From the NCBI GenBank assembly GCA_937969505.1, contig CALBWA010000033.1, forward strand, positions 1-43,897: a DNA stretch of 43,897 nt, given 5' to 3'. Shown here piece after piece: positions 8,843-16,837 of the stretch. Source of the stretch: an uncultured Erythrobacter sp. (GTDB taxonomy: Bacteria > Pseudomonadota > Alphaproteobacteria > Sphingomonadales > Sphingomonadaceae). Both the position numbers and the translations under genes were made by a program. Position 1 is the stretch's first letter. Every line of letters begins with the position of its first letter. A model generated the notes under the pieces. That model was given only the letters and a program-made list of their open reading frames with translations. It was not told the origin of the DNA and did not search any database.

Positions 8843-10048
8843 ATGAATATAGTAGCTTACATCTGTGATGCAATTCGTACTCCAATTGGAAAATTTGGCG
8901 GCGCCTTGTCAACGGTAAGAGCGGATGATCTTGGCGCGATCCCGTTGGTTAGCTTGATGGAGCGCAATTCAGGCGTGGATTGGGAGGCACTGGATGACGT
9001 CATTCTGGGATGTGCCAATCAGGCAGGCGAAGACAATCGCAACGTTGCAAAAATGGCCTCTTTGCTAGCCGGATTCCCTGCCAAATCGGGTGGAGTAACA
9101 CTGAATCGATTGCGCGGATCGGGCCTTGGCGCAGTTGCCATGGCTGCGCGCGCCATTGGCGTTGGCGATGCGGAACTGATGATAGCCGGTGGTGTAGAAA
9201 GTATGACCCGCGCGCCCTTCGTAGTACCAAAAGCGGGAAGCGCACTTTCGCGTCAATCCGAGATTTTCGACACCACTATAGGTTGGAGCTTTATCAACTC
9301 TAAGATGGAGGCCGAATTCGGGATCGACGCGATGCCGGCCACGGCGGAGAACTTGGCTGAGGAACGCGGGATTTCCCGCGAAGATCAAGATGCCTTTGCT
9401 TTTGAGAGTCAGCGAAGAGCAGCTAAGGCAATTGAGCGGGGTCGATTGGCTAAAGAGATCGTGCCTGTGTCCATACCCCAGAGGAAAGGCGATCCTGTTA
9501 GCTTTGAGACCGATGAGCACCCTCGCCTCACGCCGATTGAGAAATTCTCGAAGCTGAAGCCCATCGTAAAACCAAATGGCACTGTAACGGCTGCGAATTC
9601 CAGCGGCGTCAATGATGGAGCAGCCGCGATCATTGTTGCGTCCGAAGCCGCAGCAAAGGCTCACAATCTAACACCGCGCGCTCGCATCTTGGGATGTTCA
9701 GTGACAGGAGTAGAACCTCGCATTATGGCGATTGGTCCGGCTCCAGCGACACGCAAGCTGCTCGCGCGTCTCGGGCTTTCGATAAACGATTTGGACGTCA
9801 TTGAACTCAATGAAGCCTTTGCCGCTCAAGGTCTTGCAGTATTGCGCGATCTGGGCATCCCTGAAACCGCTGATCACGTAAACCCAAATGGCAGGGCAAT
9901 TGCCTTGGGGCATCCGCTGGGCATGTCATGTGCTCGCCTCGTTATGACGGCCACTCAGGAGTTGCAGGATCGCAAAGGCGGCAAAGCTCTGTGCACAATG
10001 TGTATCGGTGTTGGGCAAGGAATTGCAATGGTCATTGAACGTGTTTGA
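8843..10048 (+). CDS. Thiolase-family protein, PaaJ/PcaF-like (3-oxoadipyl-CoA thiolase), nucleophilic Cys replaced by Arg
   Basis: By sequence and position this is the thiolase that would cleave 3-oxoadipyl-CoA (and the C8 analogue) to succinyl-CoA and acetyl-CoA. The 401-residue length is normal, and YICDAIRTPIGKFGGALS, GGVESMTRAPFV, NEAFAAQG, the GHP histidine H357 and the second catalytic cysteine C387 (CTMCIGVGQG) are all present. However, the N-terminal nucleophile motif, normally NRLCGSG, reads NRLRGSG: residue 91 is Arg (codon CGC, 9113-9115), one transition away from Cys TGC. As read, the acyl-enzyme cannot form, so the gene is either inactive, functionally altered or affected by a base error. 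A good RBS precedes the ATG. The next gene, tetR, follows 46 bases later. Confidence 0.85.
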   Translation: MNIVAYICDAIRTPIGKFGGALSTVRADDLGAIPLVSLMERNSGVDWEALDDVILGCANQAGEDNRNVAKMASLLAGFPAKSGGVTLNRLRGSGLGAVAMAARAIGVGDAELMIAGGVESMTRAPFVVPKAGSALSRQSEIFDTTIGWSFINSKMEAEFGIDAMPATAENLAEERGISREDQDAFAFESQRRAAKAIERGRLAKEIVPVSIPQRKGDPVSFETDEHPRLTPIEKFSKLKPIVKPNGTVTAANSSGVNDGAAAIIVASEAAAKAHNLTPRARILGCSVTGVEPRIMAIGPAPATRKLLARLGLSINDLDVIELNEAFAAQGLAVLRDLGIPETADHVNPNGRAIALGHPLGMSCARLVMTATQELQDRKGGKALCTMCIGVGQGIAMVIERV

Positions 10049-10094
10049 CCAGACATCTATGTGACACAGTTAGGAACAGTGAAGCGAGACAAAC

Positions 10095-10679
10095 ATGGCG
10101 CGAACTCAAGCTGAGGACTATGACGAAAAACGTCAAGCGATAGCGGACAAAGCAGCCGAGCTGTTCGCTTTGGAAGGGGTGGCAGGGGCGTCTTTGGCAA
10201 GGATTGCCAAAGAATGCGGCATGTCAAAGTCACTGATCTATCACTATTATGCCTCGAAAGAGGATCTTCTCCTTGACGTTATGCTCACTCACATGGAGGA
10301 GCTGGTAGAGGTCACTGAAGAAGTTGATGGTTTGGGACTTGAAGGCCCTGAGGCATTCCATGCATTTTCTCGCGCCCTGATGGCACACTACATGGGAGCT
10401 GCGCATAGCCAGAAAGTCCTGCTCTACGAGCTAAATTCGTTGCCAGATGCTAACCGAAAGAAAATCGTTGGGCTCCAACGGCAGCTTGTAAGTTACGCGC
10501 AAGATTTGTTGGCAGATGCGGTTCCTGGAGCGCCGTCTGAAGGTGAGGACATGCGCGCGCGTACCATGCTGTTTTTTGGCATGCTGAACTGGTCACATAG
10601 CTGGTTCAGTGAATCTGGGCCTCTATCGCGCGACGAGCTTGCCGATATCGCTGCCAAAGCCACTCTCGGCGGATTTTAG
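10095..10679 (+). CDS. TetR-family transcriptional regulator, PaaR-like
   Basis: This 194-residue repressor has an N-terminal TetR helix-turn-helix at about 10-57 (ADKAAELFALEG, ASLARIAKECGMSKSLIYHYYASKEDLLLDVM) and a helical ligand-binding C-terminal domain. TetR proteins encoded in paa clusters (PaaR type) are known to bind phenylacetyl-CoA and to release palindromic operators. Five such palindromes occur in this window and none at all were noticed beyond the block, which fits local control by this protein. It follows the thiolase by 46 bases and is probably cotranscribed, giving autoregulation through the 8734-8747 site. The ligand is inferred from homologues, not seen. Confidence 0.88.
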   Translation: MARTQAEDYDEKRQAIADKAAELFALEGVAGASLARIAKECGMSKSLIYHYYASKEDLLLDVMLTHMEELVEVTEEVDGLGLEGPEAFHAFSRALMAHYMGAAHSQKVLLYELNSLPDANRKKIVGLQRQLVSYAQDLLADAVPGAPSEGEDMRARTMLFFGMLNWSHSWFSESGPLSRDELADIAAKATLGGF

Positions 10680-10986
10680 GCAAACCGCATCAAATGCCAT
10701 CAAGGCACGCGCATTGCGGCTTGTTAAACGGTGGCAACACTGCTGCGCACCAGTCAATCGCGAACCATTGCAAATGAGCGCTTACGCATAAAATTGATAG
10801 AGCAAACTCTTGAGCAGCTTAGCGTCTCCCAGTCGGCTATGTTTGCTAGTGTCTCCTGTTCTGGAAAATCTGCTCGAAGATTTCTTTGACAAAGAGGCGA
10901 TTTCAATAATAAAGACCGACCGGACAGTCTATCAATCGAGTTATGGCCACACCTGTGGGGGGTCATGCAAGAGGAGGCTTGAGAAG
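10680..10986. other. Intergenic region between tetR and the DUF485 gene
   Basis: This 307-base stretch has open frames, but none with convincing coding character. It holds the operator and promoter described separately (10886-10928) and a strong ribosome binding site at its end. No terminator with a T-run was found after tetR. Confidence 0.6.
10886..10928 (+). promoter_or_regulatory. Putative promoter and PaaR operator of the DUF485-symporter-ALDH operon
   Basis: TTGACA at 10886-10891 is followed after 15 bases by TAATAA (10907-10912) and immediately by the palindrome ACCGACCGGACAGT (10915-10928). The operator would cover the transcription start. It ends 58 bases before the GTG start proposed for the DUF485 gene. 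Confidence 0.6.
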
Positions 10987-11295
10987 GTGGTGTCGGATAG
11001 TTCTGGCAAATTGGAGCAGCTGATAAAGTTGCGGATGGGTGTGACAACGCTGCTCTGCTGCACACTCATGCTTCTTTTGGCGTTTAATCTCTTGCTGCTC
11101 TCAAGCTGGAGTGATCTTGGCGCTAAACCGGTTTTCGAAGGCAGCGTTGTGAGTCTTTGCCTCGCCACCATAATCGGATCCATCATTTTTGCAGCGCTTA
11201 TCGGGGTCGGCTATATCATTTGGGCCAATCGCGTGCTCGATACGATTGTTGCTCAAGCCAAAGCAGAATGTGAAAAAGAGAGAGGCGGCTTGTGA
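10987..11295 (+). CDS. DUF485 small membrane protein, partner of the ActP-like symporter
   Basis: DUF485 proteins (YjcH type) are encoded directly before ActP-like sodium:solute symporters. The GTG at 10987 is chosen because GAGGAGG lies 9 bases upstream and because it gives 102 residues, the usual family size; the longer open frame would start at 10810 and run through the operator. Two transmembrane segments are clear (about residues 20-42 and 53-78: TTLLCCTLMLLLAFNLLLL and SLCLATIIGSIIFAALIGVG), followed by a charged C-terminal tail. The stop overlaps the GTG start of the symporter (GTGA), so translation is coupled. Confidence 0.8.
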   Translation: MVSDSSGKLEQLIKLRMGVTTLLCCTLMLLLAFNLLLLSSWSDLGAKPVFEGSVVSLCLATIIGSIIFAALIGVGYIIWANRVLDTIVAQAKAECEKERGGL

Positions 11296-12959
11296 GGCCT
11301 CTCCTCGGGTTTTGTTGCTATACTGCATTGTTCGCGATGGGCCAGCCTGTCCACGCAGAAGCACCGTTATCATCAATTCAATCTGGGCCGCAGACCAACT
11401 GGTTTGCAATCAGCGTGTTTCTTGCGTTCGTGGCCGTCACCGTTCTAGTAACTTGGCGCGCTGCGAAGGCAACCAAGAGCCGTGAGGACTTCCTAACCGC
11501 CGGTGGCACTATCTCACCCATGCAAAATGGTTTCGCCCTAGCGGGAGACTTCATGTCAGCTGCCACCCTTTTGGGCATCACCAGCTTGGTCTTCTTTACC
11601 GGTGTTGATGGGTTGGTGATGAGCTTTACCGTTATCATTGGTTGGACAATGGCCTTGGTTCTTATTGCCGAAAAGCTTCGCAATCTCGGCAGGTTCACTT
11701 TCGTCGACGTGATCACATATCGATTTGACGGGCAGGCGGTACGCGTCCTCTTAGTGGCTTGCTCTTTACTCGTAATACTCTTTTATCTCGTCGGGCAGAT
11801 GGTTGGCGCTGGCAAGCTGATTGAGCTGCTTTTCGGTATCAAATATGGTTATGCGGTCGCGCTCGTAAGCGCGATGATGGTCGTCTATGTCTATTTTGGG
11901 GGCATGATCGCCACCACCTGGGTTCAGATGATCAAAGCTGCAATGCTCATGCTTGGCGGCTTGTTGATCGCCTTGCTCATTCTCAACAGGTTTGACTTTG
12001 ACTTTTCCGCTTTGCTGGCTGGCGCTGCTGAAAAACACGACTTGGGAGAAGCCATCACGGCGCCGGGTGGGTGGCTGAATGCAGACCCCCTTAATGTATG
12101 GACCGTTGGCCTAACCTTAGCGTTTGGAATTATGGGGTTGCCCCATATTCTAATGCGGTTTCTGACCGTGCGTGACGGAGCCAGTGCGAGAAAATCGGTA
12201 GGGTATGCCACGGGCCTCATATCGATATTTTATCTTCTCGTGATCGTCATAGGCTTTGGGGCGATCGCACTGCTTTGGCAGAACCCTCAGTATTATGATG
12301 GGGCGGGAGCATTGTTAGGTGGCAACAACATGGTCGCGTTACATGCCGCAGATGCGGTTGGAGGCAGTGCCCTTCTGGGTTTTATGTCTGCGGTTGCTTT
12401 TGCCACCATTCTTGCTGTGGTTGCCGGGCTTTCCCTATCCGGAGCTGCGGCGATCGCCCACGACCTTTACGGAGTGGCGATCAAGCGAGGAAAAGCTGAT
12501 CCAGCAACAGAACTCAAAATCTCTAGGATTTCGGTTTTAGGTTTTGGTGTCATCTCGGTTTTTCTGGGTCTTCTTTTTGAGCAACAGAATATCGCCGTTA
12601 TCGTTTCAACTGCACTTGCCATCGCAGCCAGCGTAAATTTCCCACTCCTTGCTTTGTCCATCTACTGGCCGGGTCTGACTGGCCGCGGAGCTCTGCTAGG
12701 CGGCTCAATCACGCTTTTCATCGCGATGGTCACAATCATCTTGAGCGATGGCGTTTGGGTGCAGATCCTGGGCCATGAGGATGCACTCTTCCCGTATGTG
12801 TATCCAACGGTTCTAACGATGCCGATCGGCTTCCTGCTGATCATCATATTTTCCGTCTTGGATCGCAGTTCGAAGGGAAACAAGGAACGGGAGCGTTTTT
12901 CCGCTCAGCAGGTTCGCGCCGAAACTGGATTGGGTGCCGAAGCTGCCATCGATCACTGA
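11292..12959 (+). CDS. Sodium:solute symporter, ActP/PaaL-like (probable phenylacetate or acetate uptake)
   Basis: This 555-residue inner-membrane transporter of the SSS family shows the ActP hallmark block REDFLTAGGTISPMQNGFALAGDFMSAATLLGI at about 58-92 (family-typical NGxAxAGDxMSAAxxLGI), then AEKLRNLGRFTFVDVITYRF and about 13-14 hydrophobic segments. A cleavable N-terminal signal (CCYTALFAMGQPVHAEA) precedes them, as in ActP. In Pseudomonas, phenylacetate uptake is carried out by PaaL, a member of this family, so phenylacetate is the likeliest substrate in this context; acetate or another short acid cannot be excluded. Translation starts at a GTG overlapping the DUF485 stop. The aldehyde dehydrogenase follows 77 bases later. 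Confidence 0.85.
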   Translation: MRPLLGFCCYTALFAMGQPVHAEAPLSSIQSGPQTNWFAISVFLAFVAVTVLVTWRAAKATKSREDFLTAGGTISPMQNGFALAGDFMSAATLLGITSLVFFTGVDGLVMSFTVIIGWTMALVLIAEKLRNLGRFTFVDVITYRFDGQAVRVLLVACSLLVILFYLVGQMVGAGKLIELLFGIKYGYAVALVSAMMVVYVYFGGMIATTWVQMIKAAMLMLGGLLIALLILNRFDFDFSALLAGAAEKHDLGEAITAPGGWLNADPLNVWTVGLTLAFGIMGLPHILMRFLTVRDGASARKSVGYATGLISIFYLLVIVIGFGAIALLWQNPQYYDGAGALLGGNNMVALHAADAVGGSALLGFMSAVAFATILAVVAGLSLSGAAAIAHDLYGVAIKRGKADPATELKISRISVLGFGVISVFLGLLFEQQNIAVIVSTALAIAASVNFPLLALSIYWPGLTGRGALLGGSITLFIAMVTIILSDGVWVQILGHEDALFPYVYPTVLTMPIGFLLIIIFSVLDRSSKGNKERERFSAQQVRAETGLGAEAAIDH

Positions 12960-13036
12960 AGCTTAATGGGCCGCGACAACGAGATTTACCTGCGAGTACG
13001 AAAACACCGATCAACCTGAGCAAAGGGAAAGTCACC

Positions 13037-14461
13037 ATGAGTACAACAACGCTTGCAGAGAAATTCTCGCTAATCATTGGTGGTGAAGCTCGATCAGCCA
13101 ATGCAAGCTTTGATGTGATCAATCCTTCGACTGGGGAAACAGTCGGAGAAGCACCAGAGGCGAGCATCGCTGATCTTGATCTGGCTGTGGAAGCCGCCAA
13201 TGCAGCCTTTAAGAGCTGGTCGAGACTGCCTGATGACGAACTTCAAAAAGCATGCGAGGCGGTTGCGGCACAAATTGACGCGCACTCTGAGGAGCTGGCC
13301 CAGCTTGTGACATTGGAGCAAGGTAAGCCGCTCAATGGACTGGGGTCGCGCTGGGAACTGGGCGCAGCAAGCGCGTGGGCGCATTATACAGCCTCCTTGT
13401 CCTTGCCTGTCAAAGTTATTCAGGACAATGAAGAAGGGCGTGTAGAGATGCACCGCGAACCTTTGGGCGTCGTTGGTTCCATCACCCCATGGAATTTCCC
13501 GGTGATGATCGCGGTCTGGCATATTATGCCTGCCTTGCGCACGGGGAATACGGTCGTAATCAAGCCATCCCCCAACACGCCGCTTTCGACCATTCGTCTG
13601 GTCGAGATAATGAACAGCGTGCTTCCTGCGGGAGTGGTCAATTGTATCACTGCGAGCGATGGTGCGAGCAACATTGGCAGCGCCATGTCCTCACACCCAG
13701 ACATTCGGAAAGTGGTTTTCACTGGCTCGTGCTCCACCGGGCAGAAAATCATGAGATCGGCCTCAGAAACGATGAAGCGCCTTACTTTGGAAATGGGAGG
13801 AAATGACGCTGGTATTGTGCTCGGCGATGTTGATGCTCAGGCCATTGCCGAGCCGCTGTTCTGGGGTGCCTTCATCAACAATGGCCAAACCTGTGCTGCG
13901 CTAAAACGGCTTTACGTGCACGAGGATGTCTATGATGACGTCTGCAAGGCGCTTGTCGATTTTGCACGCGCCATTCCAGTTGGTGATGGGATGGATGAGA
14001 CCAGCATATTGGGCCCAATCCAAAACCAAGCCCAATTCGATATCATTGATCGATTGGTGAAGGCAGGGGCTGAGCAAGGACGTGTGCTTCTGGGTGGTCA
14101 AGCGCAAGATGGGCTATTCTATAATCCGACCATTATTGCAGATCTCGACAACCACAATCCGCTCGTAAGGGAAGAACAATTTGGGCCGGCATTACCGATC
14201 GTAAAATTCTCATCACATGCTGAGGCTATTGCTTTGGCCAACGATTCGGAAAATGGGCTAGGCGGCTCTGTTTGGACAAACGACAAAGACGCCGCAAAAG
14301 AGATTGCGGCAAGCATGGAGTGCGGCTCTGTCTGGGTGAATAAGCATGGAATGATCCAACCTAACGCTCCATTTGGCGGGGTCAAAAAGTCCGGTCTGGG
14401 CGTAGAGTTCGCCGAAGAGGGGTTGGCGGAATACACTGATATTAAGGTAATTTTTTACTAG
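13037..14461 (+). CDS. NAD(P)+-dependent aldehyde dehydrogenase (probable phenylacetaldehyde-type)
   Basis: The enzyme oxidises an aldehyde to the acid. At 474 residues it is a complete ALDH with N153 (TPWNF), the cofactor loop FTGS at 228-231, general base E252 (LEMGGND) and nucleophile C286 (NNGQTCAALKR). It is preceded by AAAGGGAAAG, a good RBS. It lies downstream of the symporter, with no operator of its own, and directly before the PQQ alcohol dehydrogenase. The order alcohol dehydrogenase / aldehyde dehydrogenase / paa genes suggests phenylacetaldehyde or a ring-substituted analogue as substrate. The family alone does not fix the substrate. Confidence 0.85.
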   Translation: MSTTTLAEKFSLIIGGEARSANASFDVINPSTGETVGEAPEASIADLDLAVEAANAAFKSWSRLPDDELQKACEAVAAQIDAHSEELAQLVTLEQGKPLNGLGSRWELGAASAWAHYTASLSLPVKVIQDNEEGRVEMHREPLGVVGSITPWNFPVMIAVWHIMPALRTGNTVVIKPSPNTPLSTIRLVEIMNSVLPAGVVNCITASDGASNIGSAMSSHPDIRKVVFTGSCSTGQKIMRSASETMKRLTLEMGGNDAGIVLGDVDAQAIAEPLFWGAFINNGQTCAALKRLYVHEDVYDDVCKALVDFARAIPVGDGMDETSILGPIQNQAQFDIIDRLVKAGAEQGRVLLGGQAQDGLFYNPTIIADLDNHNPLVREEQFGPALPIVKFSSHAEAIALANDSENGLGGSVWTNDKDAAKEIAASMECGSVWVNKHGMIQPNAPFGGVKKSGLGVEFAEEGLAEYTDIKVIFY

Positions 14462-14519
14462 CCACCGTTAAACGACACTAAAAACAGGGTGTGTTGCAAA
14501 TTGGCTGCAGAGCGCGCTG

Positions 14520-14550
14520 CCTTTAAAAGACCGACCGTTCGGTCTTGTTT
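14520..14550 (+). promoter_or_regulatory. Putative PaaR operator upstream of the PQQ alcohol dehydrogenase
   Basis: ACCGACCGTTCGGT at 14530-14543 is extended on both sides to AAGACCGA...TCGGTCTT, the most symmetric of the five copies (8-base arms around 4 bases). It ends 69 bases before the ATG at 14613 but only 24 bases before the alternative ATG at 14568, which favours the later start. Confidence 0.65.
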
Positions 14551-14612
14551 TTATCGCATAAATTGATATGCATCCAACAAGCGCTTCCATAAGGCGCAAT
14601 TTGGGAGAGGGT

Positions 14613-16712
14613 ATGATAGTCCGCCAACTTCGACTAAGCCTGCTGGCGCCGCTCGCAATAGCGGTTGCTGCATGCAGTTCGAGCCAAGGACCAGTTGATC
14701 ACGATCGCCTAGTCAATGCAGATAGTGAACCAGCAAATTGGCTAACTCATGGTCGAACATACAGTGAGGAACGCTTCAGCCCTCTCGATCAGATCGATGC
14801 CAGCAATATCGGCGATCTAAAGCTAGCCTGGTACCATGATTTCGACACGAAACGCGGGCAAGAAGCTACACCCATTGTCGTTGACGGTGTTATGTACACC
14901 ACATCTGCCTGGTCGAAAGTGCAAGCTTTCAACGCTGCAACCGGCGAGCTCTTATGGCAATATGATCCCGAAGTTCCTGGCGAGACGGCTGTGAAAGCAT
15001 GTTGTGACGTCGTCAACCGGGGAGTCGCGGTCTATGATGGAAAAGTCTATGTTGGGACACTTGACGGTCGGCTAGTCGCACTTGACGCAGAAAGTGGAGA
15101 CGAGGTTTGGGCCACGCTCACGGTTGATCAAGATAAGGCCTATACAATTACCGGCGCGCCGCGGGTTGTGAAGGGGAAGGTTCTCATCGGCAATGGCGGC
15201 GGCGAGTATGGGGTGCGCGGCTACATTGGCGCGTACGATGCGCAAACCGGCGAAGAGGCGTGGCGTTTCTACACGGTCCCGGGAAAGCCCGGTGAGAAGG
15301 ACGGTTCGGCATCAGACGAAATTCACGAGAAGCTTGCGGGCGACACTTGGAGCGGTGAATGGTGGGAATGGGGCGGTGGTGGAACCGTTTGGGATTCTAT
15401 TGCCTATGACCCAGAATTGGACCTCTTGTATGTCGGTGTTGGCAATGGCAGTCCCTGGAACCCTGACATCCGATCGCCGGGTGGTGGCGACAACTTGTTC
15501 CTTTCTTCCATCCTGGCGCTACGTCCTGATACCGGCGAATATGTCTGGCATTACCAGCAAGTGCCTGGCGATCAGTGGGATTACACCGCAACCCAACAAA
15601 TGATCTTGGCCGACCTGCCTATCAAAGGCAGCGAGCGCAAAGTGCTGATGCAGGCCCCGAAAAATGGCTTCTACTATATTCTCGACCGGGAGACGGGGGA
15701 GCTGTTGTCTGCCGAGCCATTTGCTCCGGTTAATTGGGCGTCAGAAATCGATCTTGAGTCAGGCAGGCCGGTCATTACCCCTGATGCATATTATAACAAA
15801 ACCGGGAAGCCGTGGCTTGCGATGCCAGGTCCGCTTGGCGCGCATAGCTGGCATTCCATGTCATTCAACTTGCAAACCGGTCTGGTGTATATTCCAGTGC
15901 AGGAATTGGGCTTCCCATACATCGCAGACACGAATTTCGAGCCTAAGAAGGTGGGTGTCAATCTGGGTGTTGATCTTAATGCAGCCAGCCTTCCTCAAGA
16001 TGATGAAATCAAGAAGCAGGTGAAGGCAGGCATCAAAGGGCACTTGCTTGCATGGGATCCAGTCAATCAGAAAGAAGCCTGGCGTTTCGAACATAAGAGC
16101 GCTGGCAATGGCGGAGTTCTATCCACCGGGGGCGGCCTTGTTTTTCAGGGCGATGCCGAAGGAAACTTCAACGCCTTTAACGCCAGTTCTGGTGAGAAAC
16201 TATGGTCCTTCTTTGCCCAAACAGGAATTATTGCAGCACCAATCTCATATGCTGTCGATGGCAAGCAATACATAACCATCGTTGTTGGATGGGGGGGGAT
16301 TTTCCCTCTGCTTACCGGCGAGGTGGCGCTCATTACCGGGGAGCGGGCTCCGAAAGGGAGAGTGCTGACTTTCGTGCTGGACGGAACGGCCACATTACCC
16401 GAGCCTGAGGCGCTTGTGGAAGCTAGGTCGGCTCCACCTGAGCAGTTTGCCAGCGCTGCTGGGATTGCCAAAGGCAAGGCGATTTATCATCGCTCGTGCG
16501 GCGCATGTCATGGAGATTCAGTGGTATCGGGCGGTGTCTTGCCGGATTTGCGCTACACCCCAGTCTTGCAAAGCGCTGACGCGTGGTACGCGATTGTTGG
16601 CGAGGGCGCATTAGCGACAAATGGAATGGTCGGGTTTGGCGAGGACTATTCGCCCGAAGAGCTCGATCTGATCCGGGCATACGCCATCTCGAGATCGCGC
16701 GAGTCTCAGTAG
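14613..16712 (+). CDS. Quinohaemoprotein (PQQ and haem c) alcohol dehydrogenase, lipoprotein
   Basis: This periplasmic enzyme oxidises a primary alcohol to the aldehyde using PQQ and passes electrons to its own haem c. The start at 14613 is preferred: GGGAGAGG lies just before it, and it gives a signal peptide ending in VAAC (Cys21, lipobox), so the mature enzyme should be a lipoprotein. The body is an eight-bladed PQQ propeller with the adjacent Cys pair C130-C131 (KACCDVVNRG), repeated W-docking motifs and the catalytic Asp323 in GDQWDYT. A C-terminal cytochrome c domain has CGACH at 629-633 and a likely Met672 ligand. Residue 325 is Thr, not the Asp of lanthanide-dependent enzymes, so calcium is expected. 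No pqq biosynthesis genes are present here. An upstream in-frame ATG at 14568 lacks an RBS. Confidence 0.9.
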   Translation: MIVRQLRLSLLAPLAIAVAACSSSQGPVDHDRLVNADSEPANWLTHGRTYSEERFSPLDQIDASNIGDLKLAWYHDFDTKRGQEATPIVVDGVMYTTSAWSKVQAFNAATGELLWQYDPEVPGETAVKACCDVVNRGVAVYDGKVYVGTLDGRLVALDAESGDEVWATLTVDQDKAYTITGAPRVVKGKVLIGNGGGEYGVRGYIGAYDAQTGEEAWRFYTVPGKPGEKDGSASDEIHEKLAGDTWSGEWWEWGGGGTVWDSIAYDPELDLLYVGVGNGSPWNPDIRSPGGGDNLFLSSILALRPDTGEYVWHYQQVPGDQWDYTATQQMILADLPIKGSERKVLMQAPKNGFYYILDRETGELLSAEPFAPVNWASEIDLESGRPVITPDAYYNKTGKPWLAMPGPLGAHSWHSMSFNLQTGLVYIPVQELGFPYIADTNFEPKKVGVNLGVDLNAASLPQDDEIKKQVKAGIKGHLLAWDPVNQKEAWRFEHKSAGNGGVLSTGGGLVFQGDAEGNFNAFNASSGEKLWSFFAQTGIIAAPISYAVDGKQYITIVVGWGGIFPLLTGEVALITGERAPKGRVLTFVLDGTATLPEPEALVEARSAPPEQFASAAGIAKGKAIYHRSCGACHGDSVVSGGVLPDLRYTPVLQSADAWYAIVGEGALATNGMVGFGEDYSPEELDLIRAYAISRSRESQ

Positions 16713-16754
16713 AAACACTTTAGACAATTACGCCTGAAGCCAGATCAAAGGACC

Positions 16755-16790
16755 TTATCTCAATAATAAACCGATTGGTCGGTGAAATTA
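16755..16790 (+). promoter_or_regulatory. Putative PaaR operator upstream of the TonB-dependent receptor
   Basis: ACCGATTGGTCGGT at 16770-16783 is preceded by AATAATAA, as in three other copies, and ends 54 bases before the receptor ATG. It implies that the receptor is induced together with the catabolic genes, not by iron. Confidence 0.65.
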
Positions 16791-16837
16791 AATGAACCGC
16801 GAGAACCTCGCTCAAAGTATTCGGAGAGGACTTTAAT

